In this document: piece by piece, positions 1 through 12,959 of the stretch | How positions within the stretch are numbered: position 1 is the stretch's first letter | How the letters are laid out: every line of letters starts with the position of its first letter | Assembly (NCBI GenBank): GCA_037975125.1 | Contig: JAJQOW010000014.1 | Span: 6,173,513 to 6,237,512, forward strand | Length of the DNA: 64,000 nucleotides | Reading direction: 5' to 3' | From: Latrodectus hesperus | Taxonomy: Eukaryota; Arthropoda; Arachnida; Araneae; Theridiidae | Program-made: the position numbers and the translations under genes | The notes under the pieces: model-generated | What the model saw: only the letters and a program-made list of their open reading frames with translations | Databases searched by the model: none | What the model was told of the DNA's origin: nothing

Positions 1-2145
1 GTAATCTAATATAATAAGTAAATAAATGGAAGCTCTGGCACCTATCATTCCACACATAGCGTGAACACGAGAACAACAATAAAATAAATAAATTTAAAAA
101 TTATATGTAAAACAACATTATTTCAAAATTTTTATGTGTATACTGTGTGTTGTCGCCAATTGGCAACTTAATTTTCGCTTGGCAAGATTTACGCAGGCAA
201 AGTGAAAAGTACCCATTTAATTAAATATATAATAGAATACATATATTTTTATGTATTATATTGTACATTCATACATAATTTTATTAAATTTTTAACATTT
301 ATAAATTTTTGAAACAATGAAGTCTTTTCTTAACTAACAAAATTTTTGTATGCAAATTTTGTTTAAATTAAGTTTTTTTTTAATTTAATGCATTAATAAT
401 GAAAAAGTTTTCAGTTGCATATATTTTAACTTGTTAACATTCTAAACAATACAATTTATTCACATTTAAATTTTTTGCTATAAAAAATTGAATTTCAACT
501 AAATTTTCTTTTAACCCACTTAAAAGAAATGTATTTTATCAAGGCATTTTCATACAAAAGATTTTCAATTTCTTGAAATACAGCTAACTGCATTTTTCTC
601 ACTAAGTTGTCACAACAATATCTTTTTATTTCTTATATGATTCAATTTCCAGTTTTATTTGGTTTGCTTTATTGCTAAGACATTTTTTACACGCCAGGGT
701 TTATCAGACTAAAACCCATAGTTTAAAGTGGACTCTGAACCACTATGAATATCCCAGCTGGAGGTGAGAATCAAACTCAAGATCAATTGAATTAAAGGCC
801 AGAGTGCCAACCATTTGATTGCTCAGTTGGAATTTGATTTCTATTTTGAAAAAAAAAAAAAAACATAGCATCTGTAATTCACACACATAATGCTTTCCTT
901 TATGTGTGTGAATTTCTATTTAATTTCTGAAGTGACAGGATGAAAACTTATAATTTCAATACTGTATAGCTATGTTGATTTTCAATTTTATCATCCATAG
1001 TTTCTATTCCTATAAGATTTAGACAAATAAATCTATTAAAAAAGGTTCTCGGAATGCTAGAAAATACACATAAAAGATGTTGGTACTTCAATGATATAAA
1101 TTTCTGTCTAAATATATCCTCAAATAAAAGGCTGAATTGCTTCCCATACAAGATTTAATCTTATTCATCATAAACACTATCATTTTAATTCATTCATAAA
1201 AAAGAAAAAAAACTATAAAAGACAAAAAATACAGCAACCTTTTACAGGATTACTGGATTGAATGACAATTAAAAAAAATGTTTGATACCTTATTAACTTT
1301 GTAAGTTTAATTAAAAATATACAATTTTTCTTGATTTTATTACTACCATTTTAAGAAGATTAACTAAATTGAATTTCAATACTAACAATAAAAATGAGCT
1401 AGCAATAAAGGATAGAATTACAGCTGATTCGGTGCATTTTTATTTTTTGATAGGATATGATAATGCAAAAACAAAGGTGATAATATAATTAATTTAAAAA
1501 AAAACTAACAAGTTTGATAACAACTAAGGTGAATTAAAGTTCACACATATTATTTATCAGTTACATCATTTTAAAAATACATATATAGATGAAAATATGT
1601 GTAATAAAAATAGCTTCATATTATGCTATGGAAAAAATAAAGTATTTTATTAAGTAATGTATATGCTGTAATATTATACTTCTTACTTAAGTTAAAATCT
1701 TAGATTTTTTTAAATCTTGATAAAATTTTTATTGTGTTTATACAATCAAAAAACTATTAGAACTAGATTCTGATTTAACAAATTTTGTTATTTATTTCAG
1801 AAGTTTATTCAACAGAATTTTGAATTTAGAAACTAGAGCATAAGTGAATTAAATTAATGTATGCAATCTCTTTGGTGTGATTATTTCAATATCTTTTTAA
1901 TTTTATTATATTTTATGCACATCATCTTGGAGAAAAAAATTCATTTGCATTTTGCAGTCTGTGCTATCACAATTTGCCACAATTACCCTATATATAAGCA
2001 CACAAAATAGATTTTTAGGTGAGTACCAAAAATGATAAACTTTACGTTATATATTTATAAATACAGAAACTTACATTCTAATAACATAATCAATAATTTA
2101 CAAAAATATAAATAGGATGCAAATAACAGATCAAGTTGAACTTAC
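1..2145 (-). other. Intron 2 (partial) of the trithorax/KMT2A-like gene
   Basis: The intron begins at the GTAAGT donor that follows exon 2 (minus strand, first base 2145) and continues beyond the left edge. It is AT-rich. No further trithorax exon (CXXC, PHD, FYRN, FYRC or SET) is visible. The only recognisable insertion is a decayed antisense family A SINE near 691-832. The phase after exon 2 is 1, so the next exon must supply two bases of the split codon. Confidence 0.7.
691..832 (-). repeat. SINE family A, decayed copy
   Basis: Read on the minus strand, this has a degraded tRNA-like head with a mutated B box, then a segment containing GTGGTTC and CCACTTTAAAC, which aligns with the same block in the well-preserved family A copy at 49325-49507. 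It sits in a trithorax intron in the same transcriptional direction as the gene. Divergence suggests an old insertion. No target-site duplication was recognised. Confidence 0.6.
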
Positions 2146-3868
2146 TTGTAGCATTTTTTAAAGGCACTTCTACTGGATCAGATGAAGATAATGGAGACAC
2201 TGTAGCACTTACTTTAGTAGTAACATTAGTTTTACCAGTCTTTTTATTTCCAACAGAATTAACTGGGGAAGGATCTTTAACTGCTCGACGTGTTCTTAAA
2301 TTTAAATTTTTCTTTTTTAACTGCAATTTTGCTTTACGAATAATATTCTTAGTCCTCCTTTGATTACTAGTACGAAGATGATGCTCATTTTTCCATTGTG
2401 CTACAGCTGATTCAAGATTGGCTGAAATTTTTTCATTTGATTTGGTAGCAGAATCTTTTATTCGTCCCTCCCATTGTGATTTCAAGAGTTTTTCAATTTT
2501 TGCTGCCACTTTTTCTAATTTATCTTCAGGTTTTTTATCTCCATCAACATCAGAACTATCTTCTTCATAATCTTCAGTCTCATCTTTTAAAGCATGCTTT
2601 TGACTTTCAAGAGGTTTGATTGGTTTTTCTTTAGCTTTCTTAGCCATTTTCTCAGCATATTTGCTAACCATATCCGGTTTAATGATATCTTTGAATGACC
2701 CAGATGAAGTATTTGTACCAGAGCTACCATCTTCACTTTTTTTCAGCATAAAAGGATGTTCATAATTCATTTCAGACAATTTCATTTGAACTTTAAGACT
2801 TGGCTTCCAAGGTCGTTTTCCTTCAACTACTAAAGGGCGATCATAAAGACCAATTTTTTTTGGATGATGCTTAAAATCAGTTGCATTGTCGCACTGAGAA
2901 TATTCAGGACTACTACCCCCATCCATAGCTGATGTTGTTTCAGAGCTACCACTGAAGGATGACCTAGAACACTGACTTTCTTCATCTTCCTTTTTATCTG
3001 TCCTCTCAGAATCATCCAAATATCTCTTACGTGGAATAATTTTTCGAGCAGATCTAATGCTTCTTTGAGGAAGAACAAATTTTTTGTAACCCTGTAAAAC
3101 TCGCTTTGATCTAAGTTTTGGCTGCATTTTTGAATCTTTAAAATTTGAGCAACTAGGATTTGATTTAGGAAGAATAGCTTCACACGGATTAGAAGTTTGA
3201 TTTTGTAGAACGCTTTTATGATCTAAAACTTCAGAAGTTGAAAGCAACTTCTTTTTCAAGTTAGAATATTTTTTTGATTTTGCATAACTAAATCGATTTT
3301 TAAATTTCTTTTTCACACCAGGCGGCATATTTTTTCTAGGTCTGCCTCTTTTCTCAACTCTTTCCTTAACTTTTTCAAGCAAATGATTTACAACTGATTT
3401 TTTCTTTACAGATACTTGCTCTGTGCAAGAATTATCTGTTTTACTGTCAATATTTGAATCAAAGCTATTTACAGTGTTTGTCCTATTAAAATGGAGTTCA
3501 GATTGCATAGCAGGCTCACTGCCTAAAGTATCTTTCTTTTCACAGGATTTCTGCTTAATACAAGGCTTACTTTTTTCTTTCATTAAATTACAGTTATGTA
3601 CAGATGATTTACATAGACCCTCTTTAATCATTTTATCATAAGATTTCCTGAGAATATTTCTCATTCCCCTTCTCTGTCTAACTGATGATGAACTTGAGGC
3701 ATCTGAATCAGAAGAAGGAAGTAGTTTCTCAACATCTGATGCACCTGAAGGAGGATCATTTATTGATGATAAATAGCGATCTACAGCTTGTTTCTGAGTC
3801 AGTTTTAGGGCCAATGATGCTTCAGCTTCAGCAATATCATCAGATGTAAAACCATCAAAATCTTCTTC
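2146..3868 (-). CDS. trx/KMT2A: Trithorax/KMT2A-like H3K4 methyltransferase, coding exon 2
   Basis: This large exon encodes residues 57-630 of a predicted trithorax/MLL1-type methyltransferase, a nuclear chromatin regulator. It opens at an AG acceptor (3869-3870) in phase 0 with EEDFDGFTSDD, the core of the LEDGF/p75 IBD-binding motif. An AT-hook RGRPRK lies at about residues 230-235, followed by a basic Lys/Arg region. At about residues 317-342 lies a block beginning FVLP and ending RKRYLDD, which matches the conserved N-terminal block of vertebrate KMT2A (FIMP through RRFIED). The remainder is low-complexity, charged and Ser-rich, as expected for the family. The exon ends at a GTAAGT donor (2140-2145); its length of 1723 nt leaves phase 1. 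The catalytic SET domain and PHD fingers lie outside the window. The open frame running on to 2090 is intron read-through. Homology is from recalled family sequences, not a search. Confidence 0.9.
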
Positions 3869-6800
3869 CTAAATTATAAAAAAAATATTACTTGAATTTC
3901 TAACAGAAAAAATTGCTCTGACTTAATTGCTTGATAGAAAGTATTTTTTACAGTAACTTTAATTGATCAGAAAATAATTTTTAACTCTTATTTTTTAAAT
4001 ACTACTAAAGTAACTTATTATTAGTATGATAGGCTTATGATAAAATTTAATAAAAAGAAAACAAATACATAAGGATTATAACTTCAATACATAAATATTT
4101 TACAAAAATACATAGAATACATGAGTAAAATGTGAAATAAGTGATAGAAGAATGATAATCCAAAATCAAAAAAGAATACATATTTTTTACAGTAATTATT
4201 TTCATAAAACTTGTGTGTAATATTGAATATCCTATTCTAATATTCATTAGAATTCAAACTAATGTACATTTTACTGATCAACCCTGCATAAAAAAAATTA
4301 TTAAAAAGTTTATAACTTGTTGAACTTTTTAAAATTCTTAAAACTATTCACTCAAAAATTAGAGGCAACAAAAATTAAGTGTACATACATATAAATAAAT
4401 ACAAACATACTACATATATATGTGTGTATTTTACCGTTAAAGAGTAATATTCATTTTTTTTTCTAGAATAACCAGGTATTCAATAGAATAAAATTATTTG
4501 ATCATTTAAGTATAAAATATGGCATTCAAATTTTTTTTAACCAGTTCTGCTTTTAGACAGTTTTCAAATGCTTGAAATGATGTATGTGTGTATACTTCAT
4601 TCTGTTGCTTTTAAATTTAGATAGTGTATTTATGTAACAAATTTTCATTATATGAGCAATAATAAATTATATCATCTCTTTCCTTTATTATTTATCAACT
4701 AATCATAGAGAAAAAATGTATTTTTTTCAGAGATTTTGGCTATTTATGATTGATTAATTAATAAAATAAACTTGAAATTGCTTATTTTTCATGTTGATGG
4801 TCTATCATTAGCTACTTCATAGAATAACTGGACATACTGTAACTGACTTTTCTAATGATTTCATGAAATAATTGAACTATACATTTTAACATAAACATGC
4901 ATAAATTATGTAATTTATTAAAATGATTTTGAGAGATTTCATTAAAGGTCAAGTCTTAGGGTCTACTGTTTGTTCTTCTCACCTTCAAATACTTCCATTG
5001 TAATTAATGTATAAAAAATTTTTCTTCAATGTGTGCTATAAGCATATACTTAGCATAAAGTTTCAAAATTGATTGCTATAAGCTACCTACCATCCATTAA
5101 TTGTAATTAAAAATACAAAGATTTAAATAATAATTTTGTTGGTTTTATAGAATATTAAAACATCTAATTATGAAAAAACTTTTACCAAACACATAATGAA
5201 ATAAAACAAAAAATATTTTATTTTCATAGATAAATTATTTTATATTTTACTTTCAAAAGCACATTTTATATATTAACATGAAAATTAAATGTTCCTCATT
5301 TAAATAACCGGAAATATTTGAAAGTCGATGATTAAATTAAGAATCAACTAACATTCTTAAATAATTGAATACTAAGCTTTTTTAGAACGAAAATGAAGTG
5401 CATGTGAAAATGCAATGATATTTAAATAATCACTTATATTTAAAATGGTTTACATCACTAATTGCTATAGTATTTTCAACAGTTATAAATAATTTTGTTA
5501 TAAATTTTTCTTTTTAAGTATATTAGTATTAAACAAATATTGAAAAATAACTGTCTAAATATTTTTTAAATGAAATTTGGAATCTTCCATAAAAGTATAT
5601 GAATCAGCTCTCTGTAGGATATATTAAAAATAATGCATTTTCAATTTTTTAAAAAATGGGAAATCAAATTTGAAATAACAGATCGACTAATTATTTGATT
5701 TTCCCAAATTCATTCAAAAAAATCTCTATTTTTCATTAGATTATGAGACAGCTAAGTTCTTTGTTAATGAAATGTCAATTTACCAAAATTCAATATAAAG
5801 ATTTGCTTAAAGAAGCTTAAAATATAACTAAGAATTTTATAATTAAATAAAGTATATGCATAGTTAAAAATAAAATTGAAAATTCTATTTTTAAAGAGCT
5901 GCATTAAAAGGGCAAAAATTTGAGAATTGATACAATTAAAGAATTAAAATATAGCTAAATGTAAGTCCAAGAATTTAAGCTATAATTTACCAAATTTTAT
6001 CACAATTTACATTTTAGTGTAAGTACACTTAATGTGTACTAAGTATAAACATTAAGTGTATGAATTTACACAACTTCATACTTAAAAATTACATTTAATT
6101 TTATTAACTTATTGGTTGTTGGTTCATGTGAATATTGTATTAACAAGCTTTATGTATACCTTTAAATTAATAATCATGTCGCTCATATGATTAATAAATA
6201 TAAAATCATACCAAATTAAAATTTTTAAATAAGATACTTATAGAAAAATTTAATTTATTTCTACAAAAGTTGTTATATTAATGCACTTTTAATCATAAAT
6301 TGCTAATATATACTTGTTTAATGGATAATTTTTTAAATATAAAACTGAATAAAATTAATAGGTATTGAGATTTCTAAATTTTTCAAAAACATTCTCAATA
6401 TTGTAGCTGGGAAAAAAATATTAAAGACTTTTTTAATATTAATACTGTTTTAATATCAATATAAATAACACAAGTAAGCATTTTAACATTTATGAAAAAA
6501 TTTACATAAGAAAATGAATACATGAAATATTATAGTAAAGCCTAAATTAAGTATAAATGAATTTACTAACATTTATTCAGTATTGTTAACAATAAAACCT
6601 ACAGCTGTTTATACTTCAAAAATTTAATATTTATTTTAAAGAGTGATTTTATGCTATTAAGCAAGCAAAATGATAATATATAATGCAAAAATAATATATA
6701 TCCAGAGAGAAAGCAAATGGATTAAATATTTTAAAGTGATTCATAATTATATAATCACACATAAAAAACTTAATAAAAATTCAATTTTTGTTTCCTTTCC

Positions 6801-8486
6801 CAAATGTCATAACATTTGTTTACATACTCTCTGTCCAAAAATAGCTCCTACCAAATTATCTAATAAGCAGCACTTGTTGAAATAGTAACTGCCCATTTCA
6901 GGTAGGGTTTAAAGCTGTTTTGATTTGATTGTATTTACTGTAGTACCTCCTCTTATTGTCATGGCATGCAGTAAGCTAAAATTGAAATTTTTCTTTTGGT
7001 TCCTCCTGTCAAAAAGGTAAGTGGTTTGTTTTCAGAGTAAAAAGGGACAGACAAATTGATAGAAGTTATTCTTGAGGTAGAAAGATAACAGTTGGTAATT
7101 TATTTTCATCAAACATATTAGCCATTATTAAATTTTGAAATAACTGGAAAAATAAGATAATAAAAAAATTGATCACACTGCTAAAAAATTTAGAAAAAAA
7201 TTTGTAAAGCAGAAAAATCAAGTGAATGAATAAAAACTTGAGTTTACATTGTTAACGTTAAAAAAATCTAAAAATTCCTAAATAATATAAATAACAATTT
7301 TTTTATATAATTAAGAATCACACTATGCAGTACTACGAAAAAGTCAATTAAATGATATTCATTAAAAACTATCCTTCACTAAGAAAATCATGTTAAAGTA
7401 TGTTAAAACCCATCAAAAAAAGCTCATAAAATCTCTTGATAAATAGAAATACTTTTTTTTTAAAGAAAAATATGTTCTTCTTAAAATAAGATTAATAGAG
7501 AACCAAGATATTCGCAAATGTAAAAGCACATTATGCGAAATGACATTACATGAAGAGTTTTAAACACAGAAAAAAGCTTTATCTAGTGATGTAATTATAT
7601 AATTAAATCAACAAATAATTGTAAGGAAAACTCAAATTGTAATGTTTTGATTGGTATAACCAACTTTTAAATAAACACATTTTTCATACAGCTATATAAT
7701 TATAGTACCTTTAAAGTGTTTCACTTTTTTCATTTTAATCATACAAGTAAAGTTAAAATCTGCATTAATTAAAATACTATTGTTAAGAAAATTCTAAGTC
7801 CATGTGTATGGAATAAACTGTTTTGATAATACAAAAGTATATACAATTATAAATTATGAAAGAATATTGAAAACATTTAAATACAAAGAGGCATTTTACT
7901 CACAAAAAAAAAATGTTAAAATCTCAAAAGCTAACCAATTTATTGAAATCATATTTAGTATCTCATTAAAAAATCAAAAATACTATTTCAATGTTAAAAA
8001 TATTAGAATTAGTATACATTTAGCTTAACTTCGATATAATTATAAAATATAAAATTTGATTATATTACAAAATGAAAAAAATTATTAATTTTAGAATATA
8101 CTTGTCATGTATCAATGCATAATCATTTGAGAAAAAACTTAATAGATTTTCCCAATAAAAATTAAAATATAACTAATAGAAAACATTTTCCCGAAGTTAT
8201 CAGGACATGTTATTTAATAATACTTTAATCGAAATAATTAAAAAACAACATTAATTTAAAAATATGTTTTAAATATTTAAAAATTTGAGTAAACAAACAT
8301 TGTAAATCTAACAAACTGAAACGGTATTTTTTAATTATCATACTAACAAAGTGACAAAAAAGATGTTTCTGACAGTAAAATCTCATTAATTTCATGCGAA
8401 ACAAATATATTTACATTTGAATTAAAATTTGCAAACTAATATTACGATCAATTCAACATTAAATGTGAGCGAGGAGTTCAAATTAC
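3869..8486 (-). other. Intron 1 of the trithorax/KMT2A-like gene
   Basis: This 4.6-kb phase-0 intron has a GTAATT donor (8481-8486) and an AG acceptor (3869-3870) preceded by a T-rich tract. It is almost uniformly AT-rich with long A and T runs. I see no coding potential, no tRNA-like SINE head and no clear terminal inverted repeats. A small stem made of ACTTAATGT and ACATTAAGT lies near 6027-6060. A long first intron is typical of this gene family and could hold regulatory elements, but none can be named from sequence alone. Confidence 0.8.
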
Positions 8487-8654
8487 CTCATCAGAGTATC
8501 CGAATATTTCGTGAAACAGTTTTAAGCCCATTTCAATTTTATTGTGCACAGGTAAACATGTTTCTGTAGCAATTTTAATATCGTCATAAATATATTTCAC
8601 ATAATTCTTCCCGATTCTTTGCCCAGGCCGACCAGGGAACCGTAGGCGCGCCAT
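8487..8654 (-). CDS. trx/KMT2A: Trithorax/KMT2A-like methyltransferase, coding exon 1 (menin-binding N-terminus)
   Basis: Fifty-six codons start at ATG 8654-8652 in a favourable context (ATCAAAATGG). The first residues, MARLRFPGRPG, match the menin-binding motif at the extreme N-terminus of KMT2A (R-F-P-x-R-P-G with the Phe and Pro anchors), which is why this Met is chosen over in-frame Mets further upstream (open frame to 8804). A predicted helical stretch follows, ending LKLFHEIFGYSDE, equivalent to the KMT2A segment just before its IBD-binding motif. The exon ends at a GTAATT donor in phase 0, so it joins exon 2 without splitting a codon. Menin tethers MLL-type complexes to target genes and helps form the surface that recruits LEDGF. 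The start choice rests on family alignment; the transcription start was not identified. Confidence 0.9.
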
Positions 8655-10388
8655 TTTGATGATCAAAGCATAACATCTGAGTACTGCATCAAAATGACTC
8701 AAGGTTACTTTTCTCTTGGAGTTTTTTATGTTTGTGTGACGTTTATGTAACCGAACATGTTTAAAATACATAGAGAATGTATATTCGTATAAAATATACA
8801 ACACAAGTCTACTTTTATAGTCGGTTACTTTCGCCTATCAATATTTTAACAGGAAAAGGCGCCAAATTTAACATCAACAAAAAATTGCCATAGTCGCACT
8901 CGCACTCCCTACCCAAGTTTACAAATGATCGATTATTATTTATATCGATATATAAAATTATGAGATTATTCTTCCTAAAGCGTCACCTATATTATCTATA
9001 AATAAATATTTTGAGGAGGACGCTGAAAATATGATTGTCAGCACAAATAAAGTCTGTATAAATCATACAACTAGACGTAGTAATCCTAGAATTATGATAT
9101 GAATTAATCGTGATTAGATACGTGCTTTCCGAACTGTTCTACACAAGGAACCGAATGAAATACACAGTATTAAAACAAAATACATATTTTGATGAATTGA
9201 TCAAGTTCTAATAAATATACTTGAATTTTAAGTTTCTCGTAATATATTATCAAAATCAAAAAATGTAAACTGTCCTCAAAAAGCAAAAAATATCAAATCA
9301 TTTTTTAAAATTTGTATTCTTTATCATTCTTTTCATTAAATACATTTTTCATTCGTCTTCTTCATCAATCCTAAAAGCCATGTTTGTGAAATTTTCTTAG
9401 ATTTCTTGAAAAATATTTCTTTAATATCGATTATCTGTCCTCCGGGGAGACTGTAACTCTATTGATAGTGAATAGAAGAATATCTTTGTTGGATTTTCAA
9501 CGGGTGATCAAAATTAAATGAAATACCTTCCTCGGACCAATAGGTAGAAATCCAACTTTTTTGAAATACAAACACGATGGGTTTCTTTCTTCAATGGATT
9601 TTATAAAAAAAAATTCCTTGCATGTGGTTCCTTTGATAACGCATTTATTAAAGGTGGTGCACGTATCCTGCTTCCCCTCCTGTAATATAACTAAACTCAA
9701 AATACCTATTGACCAAATAGCGTAAACTTCACCAGTGAACTGGCTGTTGTTAAAAAAAATCTTTTCTTTCTATGCCTTAAGCAAGTTTGATGCTTTTACA
9801 CAGTGTCCGGGGATCTTCTCCAATTCAAAATCAGTACTTGGAAGTCATTTGCAATCGAAAAACAAGTTTAACTCATCGAATAAACGTCCTTTCTAGACAA
9901 ATTGTAATAAAACCTGCATCTTTCAATGGACCCCTGTCCTTAAGGGGAAAAAATGTGCTGATACTTCTCCAAAAGTAATTTGAAACCTGAAACATCCCTT
10001 CACTGTTACATCAAAAAATGTGAAACAAAAACTTTTTAAAAATTTTAGTAAACCGCTGATCTCATAACCCGATTATTAGAAATTCCCTATTAAGGATCAC
10101 GTTTCTATTATAACCAAGAAGCCATCTTAGTTGAATAAGAAAAGTGTTTATTTCGAATTCTATGACACAGCTATTTTTATTTCTTCATTTCATTATCCTG
10201 AGCAATATTATTTTTGAGTTCAAAGAAGAAATGAGATTTTGCTCAACATATGCACAAAGGGCTGAAAATTTGCGTGGTATAACATTACACAACTAATAGG
10301 CAAAATTTCATATTGGGATTAAATATTATTCTTCAGATAAAATTTATTAGCAATTTATAAAATTTATTAAAATTTATACCTTTTTGAA
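8655..10388. other. Trithorax 5' UTR/promoter region and intergenic DNA
   Basis: Immediately upstream of the trithorax start codon (8655-8900) is a short stretch of higher GC with GGCGCC and repeated GTCGCACTCGCAC-type sequence, a plausible TATA-less promoter and 5' UTR. The frame upstream of the ATG is open to about 8804, so an N-terminally extended form cannot be excluded. From 9400 to 9980 there are patches of more balanced composition with short open frames on both strands (9497-9700 minus, 9787-9978 plus) that I do not recognise; they may be remnants of an unidentified repeat. The rest is AT-rich. Confidence 0.4.
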
Positions 10389-11580
10389 TACTTACGTATT
10401 AACACCGCCGCAGCCAGAATTGGCGGTTTTTTAACTGTCGCCATCCTACACGATGCGCCAGTAAAAATCAATCTTGTTTGCACGCTCACGCAGTTATTTT
10501 TTTTGGATGCCTTGTTGTTTGCTGATTTGGATGCCATTTTTTTGTGATAAGAAAATGCGTATTTGGGATTTGTCACAAACAGAACAAGATGCAATTTCAT
10601 TTTTTCAAGAGAGAAATATTTTACTGAAAAAACGAAAATGTATCAACTCCCATGACATGAAACTTTATTTTGGTAATCGTGAATTTTGGGAATGTAAAAT
10701 TTGGGAAAGACAGTGTGATTAGCAAGTGGAACTTAGAAAAGACAACTGGTTTGAGGGAACCAGAATTCCATTTTGCTCAGCTTTGAGATTCAGATACTGC
10801 TGGTGCGAGAAGTTGACGTCGATTAAATTTTGTGAAAAGCAACTTGATTTATCGGATAAAACTCTTATAGATTGGAAGAATTACATGCGTGAATTATGTG
10901 TCTTGGATATGGAGAATAAACCAAACAAGAAGGTAGATGGATCAGATTGCATTGTGGAAATTGATGAAAGTTTATTTATTAAACCTAAAAATAATTGTGG
11001 TCGAGTATTACCCGAACAGTGGGTGTTTGGTGGTATATGTAGAGAAACAAAAGATTCGTTTGTTGTCACTGTTCCTAATAGAACTGGCTCTACCCATCTT
11101 AAAAAAAATTATTGAAAACATTTTCGATAGTAGCACAATTTATTCTGACAGTTGAAAAATTTATCAAACAAATAGAATAGAAAGAGAAGGATTCCTACAT
11201 GCTAAAGTAAATCATAAATACAATTTTATTGACCCTGGTACAGGAGTTCATACAGAAACAGTTGAGAAAATGTGGGGCAGTGCTAAATGGAGGAACAAGA
11301 GATAAAGGGGGACAGCGAGACATCATTTGGAATCTTATTTATCAGAGTTCATATGGCGACATCATCAGAAGAAAGAAAATAAATACTGTTTTTAATCTAC
11401 TTTAAACTCTATATCTGCACATTTTCCACCGAAATCCGATTGACTACTTTGTTTTGAATGAAGTGTTTTGATTTTTAACAAAGTGTTTTTATTTTATGAT
11501 TTGTCGCAAAAATTTTAAGTGTAGATTGACGGCAGTTAAAAACCGCCAAATCTGGCTGAGGTGGCGTTAATACGTTAGTA
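10389..11580 (+). mobile_element. Merlin-superfamily (ISXO2-like) DNA transposon, inactive
   Basis: The 1.19-kb element is bounded by imperfect terminal inverted repeats of about 50 bp: left 10389-10441 and right 11528-11580 share the core CGTATTAAC and a GCCAGA..TGGCGG block. It contains one decayed transposase of the ISXO2/Merlin type. Flanks show CCTTTTTGA on the left and CCATTTTTG on the right, which could be a diverged 8-9 bp target duplication typical of Merlin, but they are not identical. Base composition is less AT-rich than the surroundings. Confidence 0.85.
10474..11410 (+). pseudogene. Merlin (ISXO2-domain) transposase pseudogene
   Basis: The frame from about 10474 has an N-terminal zinc-ribbon-like region and an in-frame TAG at 10720-10722. 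It then continues as the ISXO2 domain: VEIDESLF (first catalytic Asp, near 10960), a GRVLPEQWVFGG block and ICRETKDSF. In an A-run near 11100 the frame shifts. The next frame carries TIYSD (second catalytic Asp) directly followed by a TGA where the family has Trp, then LHAKVNH and TVEKMWGSAKW (catalytic Glu). Another stop follows WRNKR near 11302. So there is one frameshift and at least three nonsense changes. The element cannot encode active transposase, though all three DDE positions remain readable. Confidence 0.85.
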
Positions 11581-12659
11581 CCCATTTTTGTTTAATAAGC
11601 TAAAAAGTATAGCAAATCTTAGCTTGTTTCAAATTTATTACAAAATTCAATAAATTTCAACTAAAGCGCATATTATGTAATGAATATAAATCAAACATTT
11701 TTATAATGCCTTTCTTAGAATAAATTTTCTTATTTTGTCACAATTTATTCAGCAGTAATTGACTTTAAAAACTAAAGATAATAAATTTTTAAATGGAAAT
11801 AGATAAATGAAAGAGAATTTATCTATACCAAAAAATGGTCCAATAATTTTCCATGGAATTACATTTCACAAGTATGGAAAACTTTACATCCTGCTTCATT
11901 ATTTTTGCTGTTAACTAATCTGTTCGTAATATGCTTAGTTTTTAGTCATTTAATATGTTAATATTTCCAAAAAATTACATGACACTAATCTTGTTCAATA
12001 AAGTTATTAAATTATTATATTTTTAAAGGATTTTTCAGCTTAATTAAAAACCGAAATTCATTCCGTATGCAAGGATCAGGAATAAATAAGATTTTCATTT
12101 CTATGCATAATTTTTCTCTGTAATAACTAGTTCTAATATTAGTATTAATAATTATAAAAAGTGTTTCACGTGAGACCGATAATTCCACTCAATCTTTTTA
12201 AAATACCAATTAATTTTTTTGGTTCTTCTGCAGATATTCAAAAATATTTAAAAAATTCAATTATAGTAAGAAATTTCATTTTATCATTAACTAAAATTTA
12301 GTACTTTTGCATATGTTAATCTACATTTTTTTCCTATAAAATCGAGTTATAATTAAAAGATTATAAAATAGCTTAAAATATTCTATTAAATAGTTTTTAG
12401 AAAAGTCTTCATTATTCTGTATTTATAAATTCACTTACACTAATTATTCATCAATGAAATGAAATTTCGTTTCATAACTTATTACTCATATTTTTCAGTA
12501 ATCTTAATTGCTTTTCTGAATAAGTATAATGAAAGGTATGTGTACTGATAATGTAAAACTGAAATAAAGTTAACATTTTATTGGCATACTACAATTTATT
12601 TTTGAAAATTTTCTTTAGATATGAAATTAATTCAATTGTTTTAAAGCATAATCTTTTCG
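11581..12659. other. AT-rich intergenic DNA, nothing recognised
   Basis: This is about 1.1 kb of AT-rich sequence between the Merlin element and a SINE fragment. There are no coding frames of note, no tRNA-like heads and no clear inverted repeats. Confidence 0.5.
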
Positions 12660-12762
12660 TTCGGCTGACCATCTAACCGACAGGTATGCTTTGTACTCAA
12701 GAGCAGATATGGGCACTGTAAATTTTGGCCCTTCCCATATTAGCTGTCATGCCACTGGGTTC
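12660..12762 (+). repeat. SINE family B, 3' half
   Basis: It contains GGCTGACCATCTAACCG, a TATGGGCACTGTA block and GGCTGTCATGCCA-like wording, all shared with the body of the complete family B copies at 31970 and 57424. The tRNA-related head is missing, so this is a 5'-truncated or eroded copy. Confidence 0.7.
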
Positions 12763-12959
12763 AGTTTAAGTGTTAAAAATTGTGTAATTTGTATTATCGA
12801 CATTTTTTGCAGGAAATGTACACATATTAATGTTATATTACACACTCAAATTCCAACGTGACCATAACGTACTTTTGACGTTGACTTTAAACAACCAATC
12901 ACAAGAAGGCAGGTGGCACAAAGTGCATTTGAGGGAATATAAACTATGTGAGAGCTTCG

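Noticed and set aside
2090..2145. Extension of the trithorax reading frame to a stop at 2090
   Set aside because: It runs past a consensus GTAAGT donor at 2140-2145; the extra residues are intron read-through.
2136..3641. Plus-strand and alternate minus frames over trithorax exon 2
   Set aside because: Shadow frames of the real coding exon with no family motifs.
9497..9978. Small ORFs on both strands upstream of trithorax
   Set aside because: No recognisable domain or splice context; kept only as a note on possible repeat remnants.
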